Below the pieces are notes generated by a model. That model searched no databases. It was not told the DNA's origin and worked only from the letters and a program-made list of their open reading frames with translations. The position numbers and the translations under genes are program-made. Shown here in pieces: positions 36,432 to 47,778 of a DNA stretch of 64,000 nucleotides. Position 1 is the first letter of the stretch. Each line of letters starts with the position of its first letter. Source of the DNA: Typhlomys cinereus (Eukaryota; Chordata; Mammalia; Rodentia; Platacanthomyidae); NCBI GenBank assembly GCA_023101885.1, contig JALPQD010000919.1, positions 124,001-188,000 of the forward strand. Direction: 5' to 3'.

Positions 36432-39400
36432 TCACAATCCTGAACATTTATGCACCCAATATAGGCCCCTCCACATTCATTAAGGAAACCCTACAGCGTC
36501 TAAAGCAAGAAATCAACCCCCAAATGATAATCCTTGGGGACTTCAACACTGCCCTCTCAACATGGGATAGATCAACAGGGCAAAAGCTTAACAGAGACAC
36601 TTTGGAACTTAATCAAACCCATAAGAAATGGACCTTACAGATCTCTATCAAATTTTTCACCCACGCACAAAAAAACACACATTTTTCTCAGCAGCACACG
36701 GAACTTTTTCCAAAATAGATCACACATTAGGCCACAAAACAAATCTACGCATATACAAAAAAGTTGAAATTCTAACCTGTGCCCTATCAGACCACCACGG
36801 CCTAAAGCTGGACATGCACAACACCACAAACAAGAGAAAATACACTAACTGCTGAAAACTTAACAGTATGATGCTGAATGAGAACTGGATTCAGGAAGAA
36901 ATTAAAGAGGAAATTCAAGATTTCCTGAAAGTGAATGATAATGAAAATACAACTTACCAAAATCTCTTGGACACAACGAAAGCTGTTCTAAGAGGTAAGT
37001 TCATAACTCTTAATGCCTACATCAAAAAAATGGAAACATCAGAAATAAATAACTTAACAATGCAGCTTAAGGCTATAGAGAAACTTGAGCAATCCGATCC
37101 CAAAAGTAGTAGAAGAGAGGAGATTAGCAAAATAAGGGGAGAAATATCTGAAACTGAGACAAAGAAAATGATAGAAAAAATCAACCAGTCAAAAAGCTGG
37201 TTCTTTGAAAAAATCAATAAGATAGATACACCCCTAGCTAAATTAACCAAAAGCAAGAGAGAGAAAACCCAAATTAACAAAATTAGAAATGAACGTGGAG
37301 TAATCACTACTGATACCGAAGAAATCCAGAGAATTATAACATCATATTTGAAAAACTTATACTCAGTGAAGTTTGACAACACACAAGATATGGATGAATT
37401 TCTAAGTAAAGACATCTTACCTAAATTGGATCAGGAAATTGTGAATTACTTAAATGGCCCAATAACATATAAGGAAATTGAAGAAGTAATCTCGAATCTT
37501 CCCACCAAAAAAATGTCCTGGACCAGATGGATTCAGCACAGAATTCTACTAGACATTTAAGGAGTTAATAACAACAATACTCCTTAAACTGTTCCATCAA
37601 ATAGCAAAGGAAGGAACACTACCAAATTCCTTCTATGAAGCTAATATCGTTTTAATCCCAAAACCTAATAAAGATTCACTTAAAAAAGAAAACTGTAGGC
37701 CGATCTCCCTGATGAACACAGACGCAAAGATTCTCAAAAATGTCTTAGCAAATCGGATTCAAAACATATCAAAAAGATCATTCACAGGGACCAAGTAGGC
37801 TTCATCCCCAGCACAAAAGGTTGGTTCAACATACAAAAATCAATAAATGTAATTCATCATGTAAACCAGTCCAAAGTCCAAGACCACATGATACTCTCGA
37901 TAGACGCAGAAAAGGCCTTTGACAAGATCCAACAGCCTTTTATGATCAAAACGCTAGAGACAGTAGGAATGGAAGGAACCTTTTCAATATAATAAAAGCT
38001 GTATACAACAAGCCCACAGCAAGGATTATGCTCAATGGGGAACAACTGGAAGCATTCCCACTTCGATCAGGAATTAGACAAGGCTGTCCACTCTCACTAC
38101 TTCTACTCAATATTGTACTTGAATTCTTAGCTGAAGCATAAGACGAGAAAGGGACATAAAAGTGATTCAAATCGGCAAGGAGGAAGTCAAACTATCCCTA
38201 TTTGCAGATGATATGACCTTATACCTGAGGGATCCCAAAAACTCCACCAGGAAGCTCCGGGAACTAATTGAGAAGTTCAGCAGGATGGCAGGATACAAAA
38301 TAAATGTGCAAAAATCAGAGGCCTTCCTATATGCCCAGAATGAAAGAAGTGAAAAAGCCCTGAGAGAAACAATCCCATTTACTATAGCCCCTAGAAAAAT
38401 GAAATACCTTGGAATAAACCTAACCAAGGAGGTAAAAGACCTTACAATGAAAACTTTAAAACCCTAAAGAAAGAAATAGCAAAAGACACCAGAAGGTGGA
38501 AAGACCTCCCATGCTCCTGGATTGGCAGAATCAACATCGTAAAAATGACCACCCTACCAAAGGCAATATAGAAATTCAATGCTATACCAATTAATATCCC
38601 AAAGCATTTCTTTAAAGAAGTTGACCAATTAATCTCAAAATTCATATGGAGGCACAAAAGACCTAGGATAGCAAAGACAATCCTGAGTAACAAAAACACT
38701 GGTGGAGGTATTACCATACCGAACCTTAGTCTATACTACAAATCCATAGTTATAAAAACAGACTGGTACTGGCTCCAAAATAGACCCACAGATCAATGGA
38801 TAAGGGTTGAAGCCCCAGATATCAGCCCACAAAAATACAGCCATTTGATCTTCGACAAAGGGGCCCAAAGAATCCAATGGAAAAAAACAGCATCTTCAAC
38901 AAATGGTGCTGGCAAAACTGGATCTCCACAAGCAGAAGATTAAAGCTAGAACCGTACTTGTCACCATATACAAGACTTAATTCCAAATGGATCAAGGACC
39001 TTGATATCCGGCCAGAGACTATAAAAATCATAACTGAACGGATAGGGAACTTTCTTGAGCTGATTTGGATAGGCCAACATTTCCTAAACAGACATCCAAT
39101 GGCACAGTCACTGCAACCAACTCTCAACAGTTGGGATCTTGTAAATTTAAAGAGCTTCTGACAGATAAAGAGATTGTCACAGGAGCTCAAAGGCAACCCA
39201 CAGAATGGGAGGTAATCTTCACTAACCACATATGTGATAGAGCTCTACTGTCCAGAGTGCACAAAGAACTTAGAAAATTAAACACCAAGGAAACCAATGA
39301 CCCAATTAAAAAATGGGCCCTGGAATGTAAAAAAATTTTACCAGAGATGAAATTAAACTGTCTAACAAATATCTTAAAAAATGCTCCACTTCTTTAGCCA

Positions 39401-39861
39401 TCAGGGAAATGCAAATCAAAACCTCCCTGAGATATCATCTCACCCCGGTCAGGATGACAAAAATTCACAATACAAACAACAACAAATGTTGGAGAGGATG
39501 TGGAGAGAGGGGAACTCTCCTACATTGCTGGTGGGAATGCAGGCTCATACAGCCATTCTGGCGAGCCGTCTGGAGATTCTTAAAGAAATTAAAGATTGAA
39601 ATGCCATATGACCCTGCTATTCCACTTTTGGGAATAACCCCCAATGTAGCAGAGGTTCGCCTAGATAGCACAAGCACGACTATGTTCATAGCAGCACTGT
39701 TTACAATAGCAAAGTCATGGAATCAACCTAAATGTCCAACAGTTGACGAGTGGATAAGGAAACTGTGGTACATCTATACAATGGAGTACTACTCAGCCAT
39801 CAAAAATGATGAATTACTGGAATTTGCTGGGAATTGGATGTCATTAGAAACAATTACATAA
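36432..39861 (+). pseudogene. L1-3 ORF2 remnant (endonuclease, RT, C-terminal domain)
   Basis: Broken ORF2. Endonuclease motifs: ILGDFNTALS near 36527-36556, LGHKTNL near 36730-36750 and SDHH at 36787-36798, corresponding to conserved APE-type catalytic positions. A linker open for 230 codons (36868-37560) leads into LPTKK, where a frameshift after the run of A at about 37506-37512 breaks the SPGPDGF-type RT motif. FADD, the RT catalytic motif, is at 38201-38212 in a 102-codon open piece (38162-38467). The later pieces are 38877-39161, 39065-39397 and the last 150 codons (39409-39861), with CWRGCGE/CWWECR cysteines and [11 protein letters not shown]. At least five frame changes or stops separate them, so no functional protein is expected. 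Confidence 0.93.
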
Positions 39862-40814
39862 AGTGAAGTATCCCAATCCCAGAAAGTTAAGCGCCATATG
39901 TACTCCCTAATAGGTGGCTCCTAGTACCAAACTCACCCAACCCACATTGAGACACTCAAGGGAAAACCTATGTAATACGGTAATTGCAAGGATTGTGAAC
40001 AGGAGGGATGGGGTAGGAGGGCCACACCAGACACAAAGACAGAGGGGACCATGTTACAGCACAGAAAATCGACCTCTAAGGAATGCAAATAAGTAATGTG
40101 ACACCTGGTTAAGTTCACAGACGTTCGTTCCTGATAATGTTACAACTGAGGGGGTATGATCTCACCAGAAGGGGAGGGCATATAGTCTGGCAGATGAAAA
40201 GAGATCATTTTTCAAATGGGTGACTGATCCCTCCCTCACCGAGGTTTCCTGCTTTGATTACATCTACCCTTGAATGTGCTATTATAACAAGACTCCAGTT
40301 TAACAGTTTTTTGTCTCTGACCAGGGGGTGACATACAGTGCCCATCAGGATGGAGTGAAGGGCATTGCAGGAGCAGCAAAACTGCAAAAGAAAATCAACA
40401 AACCACAATCCAGAACTTCAGAGACTCTATATCATCCACATAGAACTAAGCCAGCCTAATCTCCCTCCATCCTGAAACTGAGGGACATCTGTGGAAGAGC
40501 GGGCGGTAAGATTGTAAGAGCAACAGGATGGGGGGGAGCAATGATTTGAAGAGTCTCCACACTAGATAGGGCTGAAGCAATGATATTAGGACTTTGCATG
40601 CCCTGTGCCATGTCCGTCACACTATTGACCTTACAAAGCCTAACATCGGCTGAAGGCACCAAGATCCTTGGAGGCAAGGGATTGATGGGCACAGTACTGT
40701 GCCTATGCTTAAGGGGAACACGAGAAAGGGTTTAGGTAAATGCCACTGGGTCCTTTTATGTCATCAGATAGGAGGACCAAGAGGAGAGATAGGCATACAC
40801 AATAAAGGACTCTC

Positions 40815-40898
40815 TGGGAATTGGGGGGGAGGCACTGGGAAATGGGGAGAGACAGAGGGGGAGCAGGGGCTCCGGGGGGAGTAGGAGGGGGGGAGGGA
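40815..40898 (+). other. G-rich tract in L1-3 3' UTR (possible G-quadruplex)
   Basis: Runs of three to seven G separated by short spacers (GGG, GGGGGGG, GGG, GGGG, GGGGG, GGGG, GGGGGG, GGGGGGG). This fits the loose G3+N1-7 quadruplex pattern. L1 3' UTRs commonly carry such a polypurine tract. The complement is present in the other copies at about 13455-13550, 23410-23500 and 56296-56365 as C-runs. Confidence 0.7.
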
Positions 40899-40936
40899 AA
40901 TCGTCTACCTACTAAGTTTGTGTAAGTGGAAATAAT

Positions 40937-40942
40937 AATAAA
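40937..40942 (+). terminator. AATAAA polyadenylation signal of L1-3
   Basis: AATAAA within GGAAATAATAATAAAAAATG, ten bases before the satellite resumes. It corresponds to the reversed TTTTTTATTATTATTTCAGC-like end of L1-2, so this is the shared L1 3' terminus. Confidence 0.6.
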
Positions 40943-40952
40943 AAATGTTAAA

Positions 40953-40968
40953 AAATGTTGCAAGTACA
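40953..40968. repeat. Target-site duplication, right copy, of L1-3
   Basis: AAATGTTGCAAGTACA, one mismatch from 36416-36431. Satellite m11 then continues with CTTCTTTAGGAGAAGTGTCA in the correct phase. Confidence 0.85.
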
Positions 40969-42386
40969 CTTCTTTAGGAGAAGTGTCATACAGAAGTTTC
41001 TATACTATAACTCTTTGTGTTCAGAAGGAAATCACACGTATTTTGCGACGTTTCCATGAAACATGTATATACATGTCATTCCCTTTCAAAATCGTGAACC
41101 AAGTGAAGAGGACTCACAGTCATATGTAGCATGTGCACTTCTTTGGGACAAGTATCCTACACAGGTTTCTAGACGGAAAACTGTGTTCTGGAAAAAAGAA
41201 CATTCGTTTTGTGCTGATTCTACCAACTATGTTCAGGCCTGTAATGAGCTTGAACATGGTGACCAAGTGAGGAAGCATCAAATTCACATGTTTCACTTTC
41301 ACTTCTCAGTGGTAAGAATCCTGTAGATGTTCATACGTTGTAACGTTTTATGTTTATGAGAAAATCACAGTAGCCCAATAAAGTTTCTATACTGTAATTC
41401 TTTGTGTTCAGGAGAGTATCACACTTGTTTTGCAATGTTTTCCTGGAACATGTTCACACAGGCTATGACTTTCCAAAATAGTGAGCCAAGTGAGGAGGAC
41501 TCAGAGGCTAATGTTGGAAGTGCACTTCTTAGTGGTAAGTATCCTATACAAGTTTTGATACTGTACCTCTTTGTGTTCTGCAGAAAATCAGACTTGTTTT
41601 GCGACGTTTATATGGAACCTATTCATGCAGGACATGATTTCCAAATAGTGAACCAAGTGTGGAGGATTCAGAAACAAATGTAGGAAGCGCACTTCTTGAG
41701 GATAAGTATCCTAGAGAAGTTTCTACACTGTAACATTTGCGTTCAGGAGAAAATCATACTTTTTTTGTGACATTTGCATTGCACATGTTCACACAGGCCA
41801 TGATTTTCCAAATAGTGAACCAAGGGAGGAGTATACAGAATCAAATGCTGGAAGTGTACCTCTTAGGGATAAATATCCTACAGAAGTTTGTGTACTGTAA
41901 CATTTGCGTTCAGGAGACAATCATACTTGTTTTGTGACATTTGCGTGGAATATGTTCACGCAGGCCATGATTTTAAACAATAGTGAACCAAGTGAGGAGG
42001 ACTCTGAGTCAAATCTTGCAAGTGCACTTCTTTAGGATAAGTGTCATACAGAAGTTTCTATACTGTAACTCTTTGTGTTCAGGAGGAAATCAGACTTGTT
42101 TTACGACGTTTCCATGAAACACGTTCATGCATGTCATTCCCTTCCAAAATTCTGAACCAAGGAAGAGGACTCATAGTCATATGTAGCATGTGTACTTCTT
42201 TGGGACAAGTATCCTACACAGGTTTCTAGAAGCTAAAACTTTGTGTTCTGGAGAAAACAACATTTGTTTTGTGCTGATTCTACCCACTATGTTCAGGCCT
42301 GTAATGAGTTTAAAAATACTGACCAAGTGAGGAAGCATCAAATTCATATATTTCACTTTTACTCTCAGTGATAAGAATCCGGTAGA

Positions 42387-45300
42387 GGTTCATATGTTGT
42401 AACTTTATATGTTCAGGAGAAAAATCACACTGGTTCTGTGATGTTTTCATGGAATATGTTCACGCAGGCCTTGATTTTCCAAAATGGTGAACCTAGTGAG
42501 GAGGACTGAGAGTCAAATGTTGGAAGAGCACTTCTTAGGGATAAGTATGCTACAGACGATTCTATACTGTAACACTTTTTGTTCAGGAGATGATCACACT
42601 TGTTTTGGGACATTGCATATATCATGTTCACGCAGGCCATGATTTTCCAAAACAGTGAACCAAGTGAGGAGGGTCCAGAGTCAAATATTGCATGTGCACT
42701 TCTTACCAGTAAGTGTCCTACGGAAGTTCCTATACTGTACCTCTTTGTGTTCAGAAGAAGATAACAGTGGTTGTGCCACATTTCCATGGAACATGTTGAA
42801 GCAGGCCATGATTTTTCCAAAATAGATAACCAAGTGAGGATGACTCAGAGTCAAATGTTGGAAGTGCACTGCGTTGGGATACATATCCTACAGAAGTATC
42901 TATACTGTAATTTTTTGTGATCAGGAGAAAGTCATCCTTGTTGTGCGACAGTCAATGGAACATTTACAAGCAAGCCATGATATTCCAAAATAGTGAATCA
43001 AGAGAGAAGGACTCAGAGTCAAATGTTGGAAGTACTCTTCTTCTTAGCGGTTTGTATGCCAACAAAGTTTCTGCACTGTCATTCTTGGTGTTCAGGAGAG
43101 TATCACACTTGTTTTGCAATGTTTCCGTGGAACATGTTCACGCAGGCTATGATGTTCCAAAAGAGTGAACCAAGTGAGGAGACTCAGAGCCAAATGTGGG
43201 AAGTGCACTTCTTAGTGGTAAGTATCCTACAGAAGTTTCGGTACTGATAACTCTTTGTGTTCTGCAGAAAATCACACTTGTTTTGCGATGTTTCCATGGA
43301 ACCTAATCATGCAGGAGATGATTTCCAAAATAGTGAACCAACTGCGGAGGATTCATAGTCAAATGTAGGAAGTGCACTTTGGGATAAGTATCCTAGAGAA
43401 GTTTCTACACTGTAACACTTTGTGTTGAGGAGAAGATCATACATGTTTTGCAACATTTGCATATAACATGTTCATGGAGGCCATGATTTTTCAAAATAGT
43501 GAACCAATTGAGGAGGGTTCAGAGTCAAATATTGCACATGCACTTCTTATCCTTAAGTGACCTACGGAAGTTCCTATGCAGTAACTCTTTGTGATCAGGA
43601 GAAAATAACAGTTGTTGTGCCACATTTCCATGGAACATGTTGAAGCAGGCCATGATTTTTCCAAAATAGTTAACCAAGTGAGGATGACTCAGAGTCAAAT
43701 GTTGCAAGTGCACGTCGTTGGGATACATATCCTACAGAAGTTTCTGTACTTTAACTCTTTGTGATCAGGAGAAAGTCACCCTTGTTGTGCGACAGTTAAT
43801 GGAACATTTATATGCAAGCCATGATATTCCAAATAGTGAACCAAGAGAGAAGGACTCAGAGTCAAATGTTGCAAGTGTTCTTCTTCGTAGCACTAAGTAT
43901 CCCACCAAAGTTTCTATACTCTCATTCTTGGTGTTCAGGAGAGTATCACACTTGTTTTGCAATGTTTCCCTAGAACATGTTCGCACAGGCTATGATTTCC
44001 AAAATAGTGAACCAAGTGAGGAGGACTCAGAGTCAAATGTTGCAAGCTACTCTTCTCTTAGCGGTACGGTATCCCACAAAGTTTTCTATACTGGTCATTC
44101 TTGGTGTTCAGGAGAGTATCATCATTGTTTTGAAATGTTTCCCTGGAACATATTCACGCAGACTATGATTTTCCAAAATAGTGAAAACCATTTGAGGAGG
44201 GCTCAGAGTTCAAACGTTGGAAGTTGCACCTCTTGTGGTAAGTTTCCTACAGAAGATAAATACTATACCTCTTTGTGTTCTGCATAAAATCACACTTGTT
44301 TTTCGACTTTCCATGGAACCTGCTCATGCAGGAGATGATTCCCAAAAATAGTGAACCAAGGTGCAGAGGATTCAGAATCAAATGTAGGAAGTGCACTTCT
44401 GGGGTTGAGTATCCTAGTGAAGGTTTGTACACTGTAACATTTCCATTCAGAAGAAGAAATCATCCTTGTTTTGGGAGATTTGCATGAGAACATGTTCACG
44501 CAGGCCATGAATTCCAAAACAGTGAACCAAGTGCGGAGGATTCAGAGTCAAATGCTAGGAAGTGCACATCTTAGGGAGACGTATGCTACAGAAGTGTCTA
44601 TACTGTAATATTGGGTTCAGGAGAAAAATCATACTTGTTTTGTGACATTGCATGGCACATGTTACACGAGCCATGATTTGACAAAATAGTGAACCAAGTG
44701 AGCAGGATTCTGAGTCAATGTGCAAGTGCACTTCTTTAGGATAAGTGTCCTACAGAAGTTTCTATTACTGTAACTCTTTGTGTTCAGGAGGAACTCACAC
44801 TTGTTACGACTTTTCAATGAAACATGTTCATGCATATCATTCCCTTGCAAAATCTGAGCCAAGTGAAGAGGACTCACAGTCATATGTAGCATGTGCACTT
44901 CTTGGGACAAGTACCCTACACAGTTTTCTATACGGTAAAACTTTGTGGTCTGGAGAAAAACAACATTCGTTTGTGCTGATTCTACCAACTATGTTCAGGC
45001 TTGTAATGAGCTTTGAAAATAGTGGCCAAGTGAGGAAGCGTCAAATTCAACGTTTCACTTTCACTTCTCAGTGATAAGAATCCTGTAGATGTTCATACGT
45101 TGTAACTTTTTATGTTCAGGAGGAAATCACACTGGTTTGTGACGTTTTCATGGAATGTGTTCACGCAGGCCTTCATTTTCCAAACTGTTGAACATGTGAG
45201 AAGGGCTGAGAGTCAAATGTTGGAAGTGCACTTCTTAGGGATAATTATCCTACAGAAGATTCTATACTGTAACACTTTGTGTTCAGGAGAAGATCACACT

Positions 45301-47778
45301 TGTTTTGCGACATTTGCTTGTAACATGTTCAGCAGGCCATGATTTTCCAAAATAGTGAACCAAGTAAGGAGGGATCAGAGTCAAATATTGAACATGCACT
45401 TCTTACCAGTATTCTATGGAAGTTCTTGTACTGTAACTCTTTGTGTTCAGGAGAAAATAACAATTGTGCCACATTTCCATGAACATTTTGAAGCAGGCCA
45501 TGATGTTTCCAAAATAGTTTACCAAGTGAGGATGACTCAGAGTCAAATGTTGCAAGTGCACTGCGTTGGGATACATCTCCTACAGAAGTATCTATACTGT
45601 AAATCTTTGTGATCAGGAGAAAGTCACCCTTGTTGTGGGACAGTCAATGGAACATTTACAAGCAAGCCATGATATTCCAAAATAGTGAACCAAGAGAGAA
45701 GGACTCAGAGTCAAATGTTGGAAGTGCTCTTCTTCTTAGCAGTAAGTATCCTACCAAAGTTTCTATACTGTCATTCTTGGTGTTCAGGAGAGTATCACAC
45801 TTATTTTGCAATGTTTCTGTGGAACATGTTCACGCAGGCTATGATTTTCCAAAATAGTGAACCAAGTGAGGAGACTCAGAGCCAAATGTTGGAAGTGCAC
45901 TTCTTAGTGGTAAGTATCCTACAGAAGTTTCGGTATTGTAACTCTTTGTGTACTGAAGAAAATCACACTTGTTTTGCGAAGTTTCCATGGAAACTATTCA
46001 TGCAGGGGATGATTTCCAAAATAGTGAATCAACTGCGGAGAATTCAGAATCAAATGTAGGAAGTGCACTTCTTTGGGATAAGTATCCTAGAGAAGTTTCT
46101 ACACTGTAACACTTTGTGTTGAGGAGAAGATCATACATGATTTGCAACATTTGCATATAACTAGTTCATGGAGGCCATGATTTTTCAAAATAGTGAACCA
46201 ATTGAGGAGGGTTCAGAGTCAAATATTGCACATGGACTTCTTACCCTTATGTGTCCTACGGAAGTTCCTATGCTGTAACTCTTTGTGTTCAGGAGAAAAT
46301 AACAGTTGTGGTGCCACATTTCCATGGAACAGGTTGAAGCAGGCCATGATTTTCCAAAATAGTTAACCAAGTGAGAATAACTCAGAGGCAAATGCTGCAA
46401 GTGCACTTCGTTGGGATACGTATCCTACAGAAGTTTCTGTACTTTAACTCTTTGTGATCAGGAGAAAGTCACCCTTGTTGTGCGACAGTTAATGGAACAT
46501 TTATACGCAAGCCATGATGTTCCAAAATAGTGAACCAAGAGAGAAGGACTCAGAGTCAAATGTTGCAAGTGCTCTTCTTCTTAGCAGTATATATCCCACC
46601 AAAGTTTCTATACTCTCATTCTGCTGTTCGGGAGAGTATCACACTTGTTTTGCAATGTTTCCCTAGAACATATTCACGCAGGCTATGATTTTCCAAAATA
46701 GTGAACCAAGTGAGGAGGACTCAGAGTCAAATGTTGCAAGTACTCTTCTTCTTAGCGGTAAGTATCCCACCAAAGTTTCTATACTGTCATTCTTGGTGTT
46801 CAGGAGAGTATCACATTTTTTGCAATGGTTCCCTGGAACATGTTCACGCAGGCTATGATTTTCCAAAATAGTGAACCATGTGAGGAGTACTCAGAGTCAA
46901 ATGTTGGAAGTGCACCTCTTACTGGTAAGTTTCCTACAGAAGTTTAAATACTATACCTCTTGGTGTTCTGCATAAAATCACACTTATTTTGCGATGTTTC
47001 CATGGAACCTACTCATGGAGGAGATGATTTCCAAAATAGTGAACCAAGTGCGGAGGATTCAGAATCAAATGTAGGAAATGCACTTCTTGGGGACAATTAT
47101 CCTAGTGAAGGTTCTACACTGTAACATTTGCGTTCAGGAGAAAACCATCCTTGTTTTGTGACATTTGCATGGAATATGTTCACACAGGCCATGAATTTCA
47201 AAAAAAGTAAACCAAGTGAGGAGGATTCAGAGTCAAATGCTGGAAGTTCACATTTTAGGGAGAAGTATGCTACAGAATTTTCTATACTGTAATATTTGGG
47301 TTCAGGAGAAAATCATACTTGTTTTGTGACATTTGCATGGCACATGTTCACACGAGACATGATTGACAAAATAATGAACCAAGTGAGCAGGACTCTGAGT
47401 CAAATGTTGCAAGTGCACTTCTTTAGGATAAGTGTCCTACAGAAGTTTCTATACAGTAACTCTTTGTGTTCAGGAGGAAATCACACTTGTTGTACGACTT
47501 TTCCATGAAACATGTTCATGCATATCATTCCCTTCTAAAATCATAAACCAAGTGAAGAGGACTCACAGTCATATGTAGCATGTGCACATCTTTGGGACAA
47601 GTACCCTACACAGATTTCTAGACGGTAAAACTTTGTCTTCTGGAGAAAACAACATTCGTTTGTGCTGATTCTACCAACTATGTTCAGGCCTGTAATGAGC
47701 TTGAAAATTGTGACCAAGTGAGGAAGCGTCAAATTCACATGTTTCACTTTCACTTCTCAGTGATAAGAATCTTGTAGA
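42387..47778. repeat. 16-monomer (2.69-kb) HOR, two copies
   Basis: Copies at 42387-45089 (2703 bp) and 45090-47778 (2689 bp). Shared private variants include TGTGTTGAGGAGAAGATCAT (43421 and 46115, offset 2694), TTCATGGAGGCCATGATTTT, GAACCAATTGAGGAGG, GTATGCTACAGAA with GTAATATTTGGGTTC (near 44583 and 47267), and a second m2'-m6-m7-m8 block inside each unit. The 16-mer therefore arose from a smaller unit by internal duplication of a four- to six-monomer block, and was then amplified as a whole. Confidence 0.88.
46406..46420 (+). promoter_or_regulatory. CENP-B-box-like motif in monomer m6 (second exact copy)
   Basis: CTTCGTTGGGATACG, identical to 19974-19988 although about 26 kb away. The m6 monomer at 45565, in the same HOR copy, has CTGCGTTGGGATAC with TTCG lost. 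Motif state therefore differs between the two m6 positions within one 16-monomer unit. CGGG is absent, so true CENP-B binding is uncertain. Confidence 0.35.

Larger units (their letters stand above)
36432..40952 (+). mobile_element. L1-3: LINE-1, 5'-truncated in the endonuclease domain
   Basis: Longest L1 here, about 4.5 kb, plus strand. It starts inside the ORF2 endonuclease (ITILNIYAPN-like, 36432), so ORF1 and the 5' UTR are missing. It runs through the reverse transcriptase and C-terminal domain to a stop at 39859-39861. A 3' UTR of about 1.1 kb follows, with a G-rich block, an AATAAA signal and a short A-rich tail. A 16-bp target duplication flanks it. ORF2 is broken by frameshifts, so it is a dead copy. 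It shares the 3' UTR lineage of the three other L1s. Confidence 0.96.
39862..40952 (+). other. L1-3 3' UTR and A-rich tail
   Basis: About 1.1 kb after the ORF2 stop. It includes GGTGGCTCCTAGTACCAAAC near 39915, GGGGGTATGATCTCACCAG near 40150, and a purine-rich tract before the tail. AATAAA lies at 40937-40942, followed by an A-rich end (to 40955) rather than a long pure poly(A), consistent with age. An open frame on the minus strand at 40709-40969 comes only from the C-rich complement and is not a gene. Confidence 0.88.

Noticed and set aside
37017..37415. 132-codon minus-strand open frame in L1-3
   Set aside because: It is the antisense shadow of the A-rich ORF2 linker coding region at 36868-37560.
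36432..40952. Active, retrotransposition-competent L1
   Set aside because: ORF1 and the 5' UTR are missing and ORF2 is interrupted by several frameshifts and stops.
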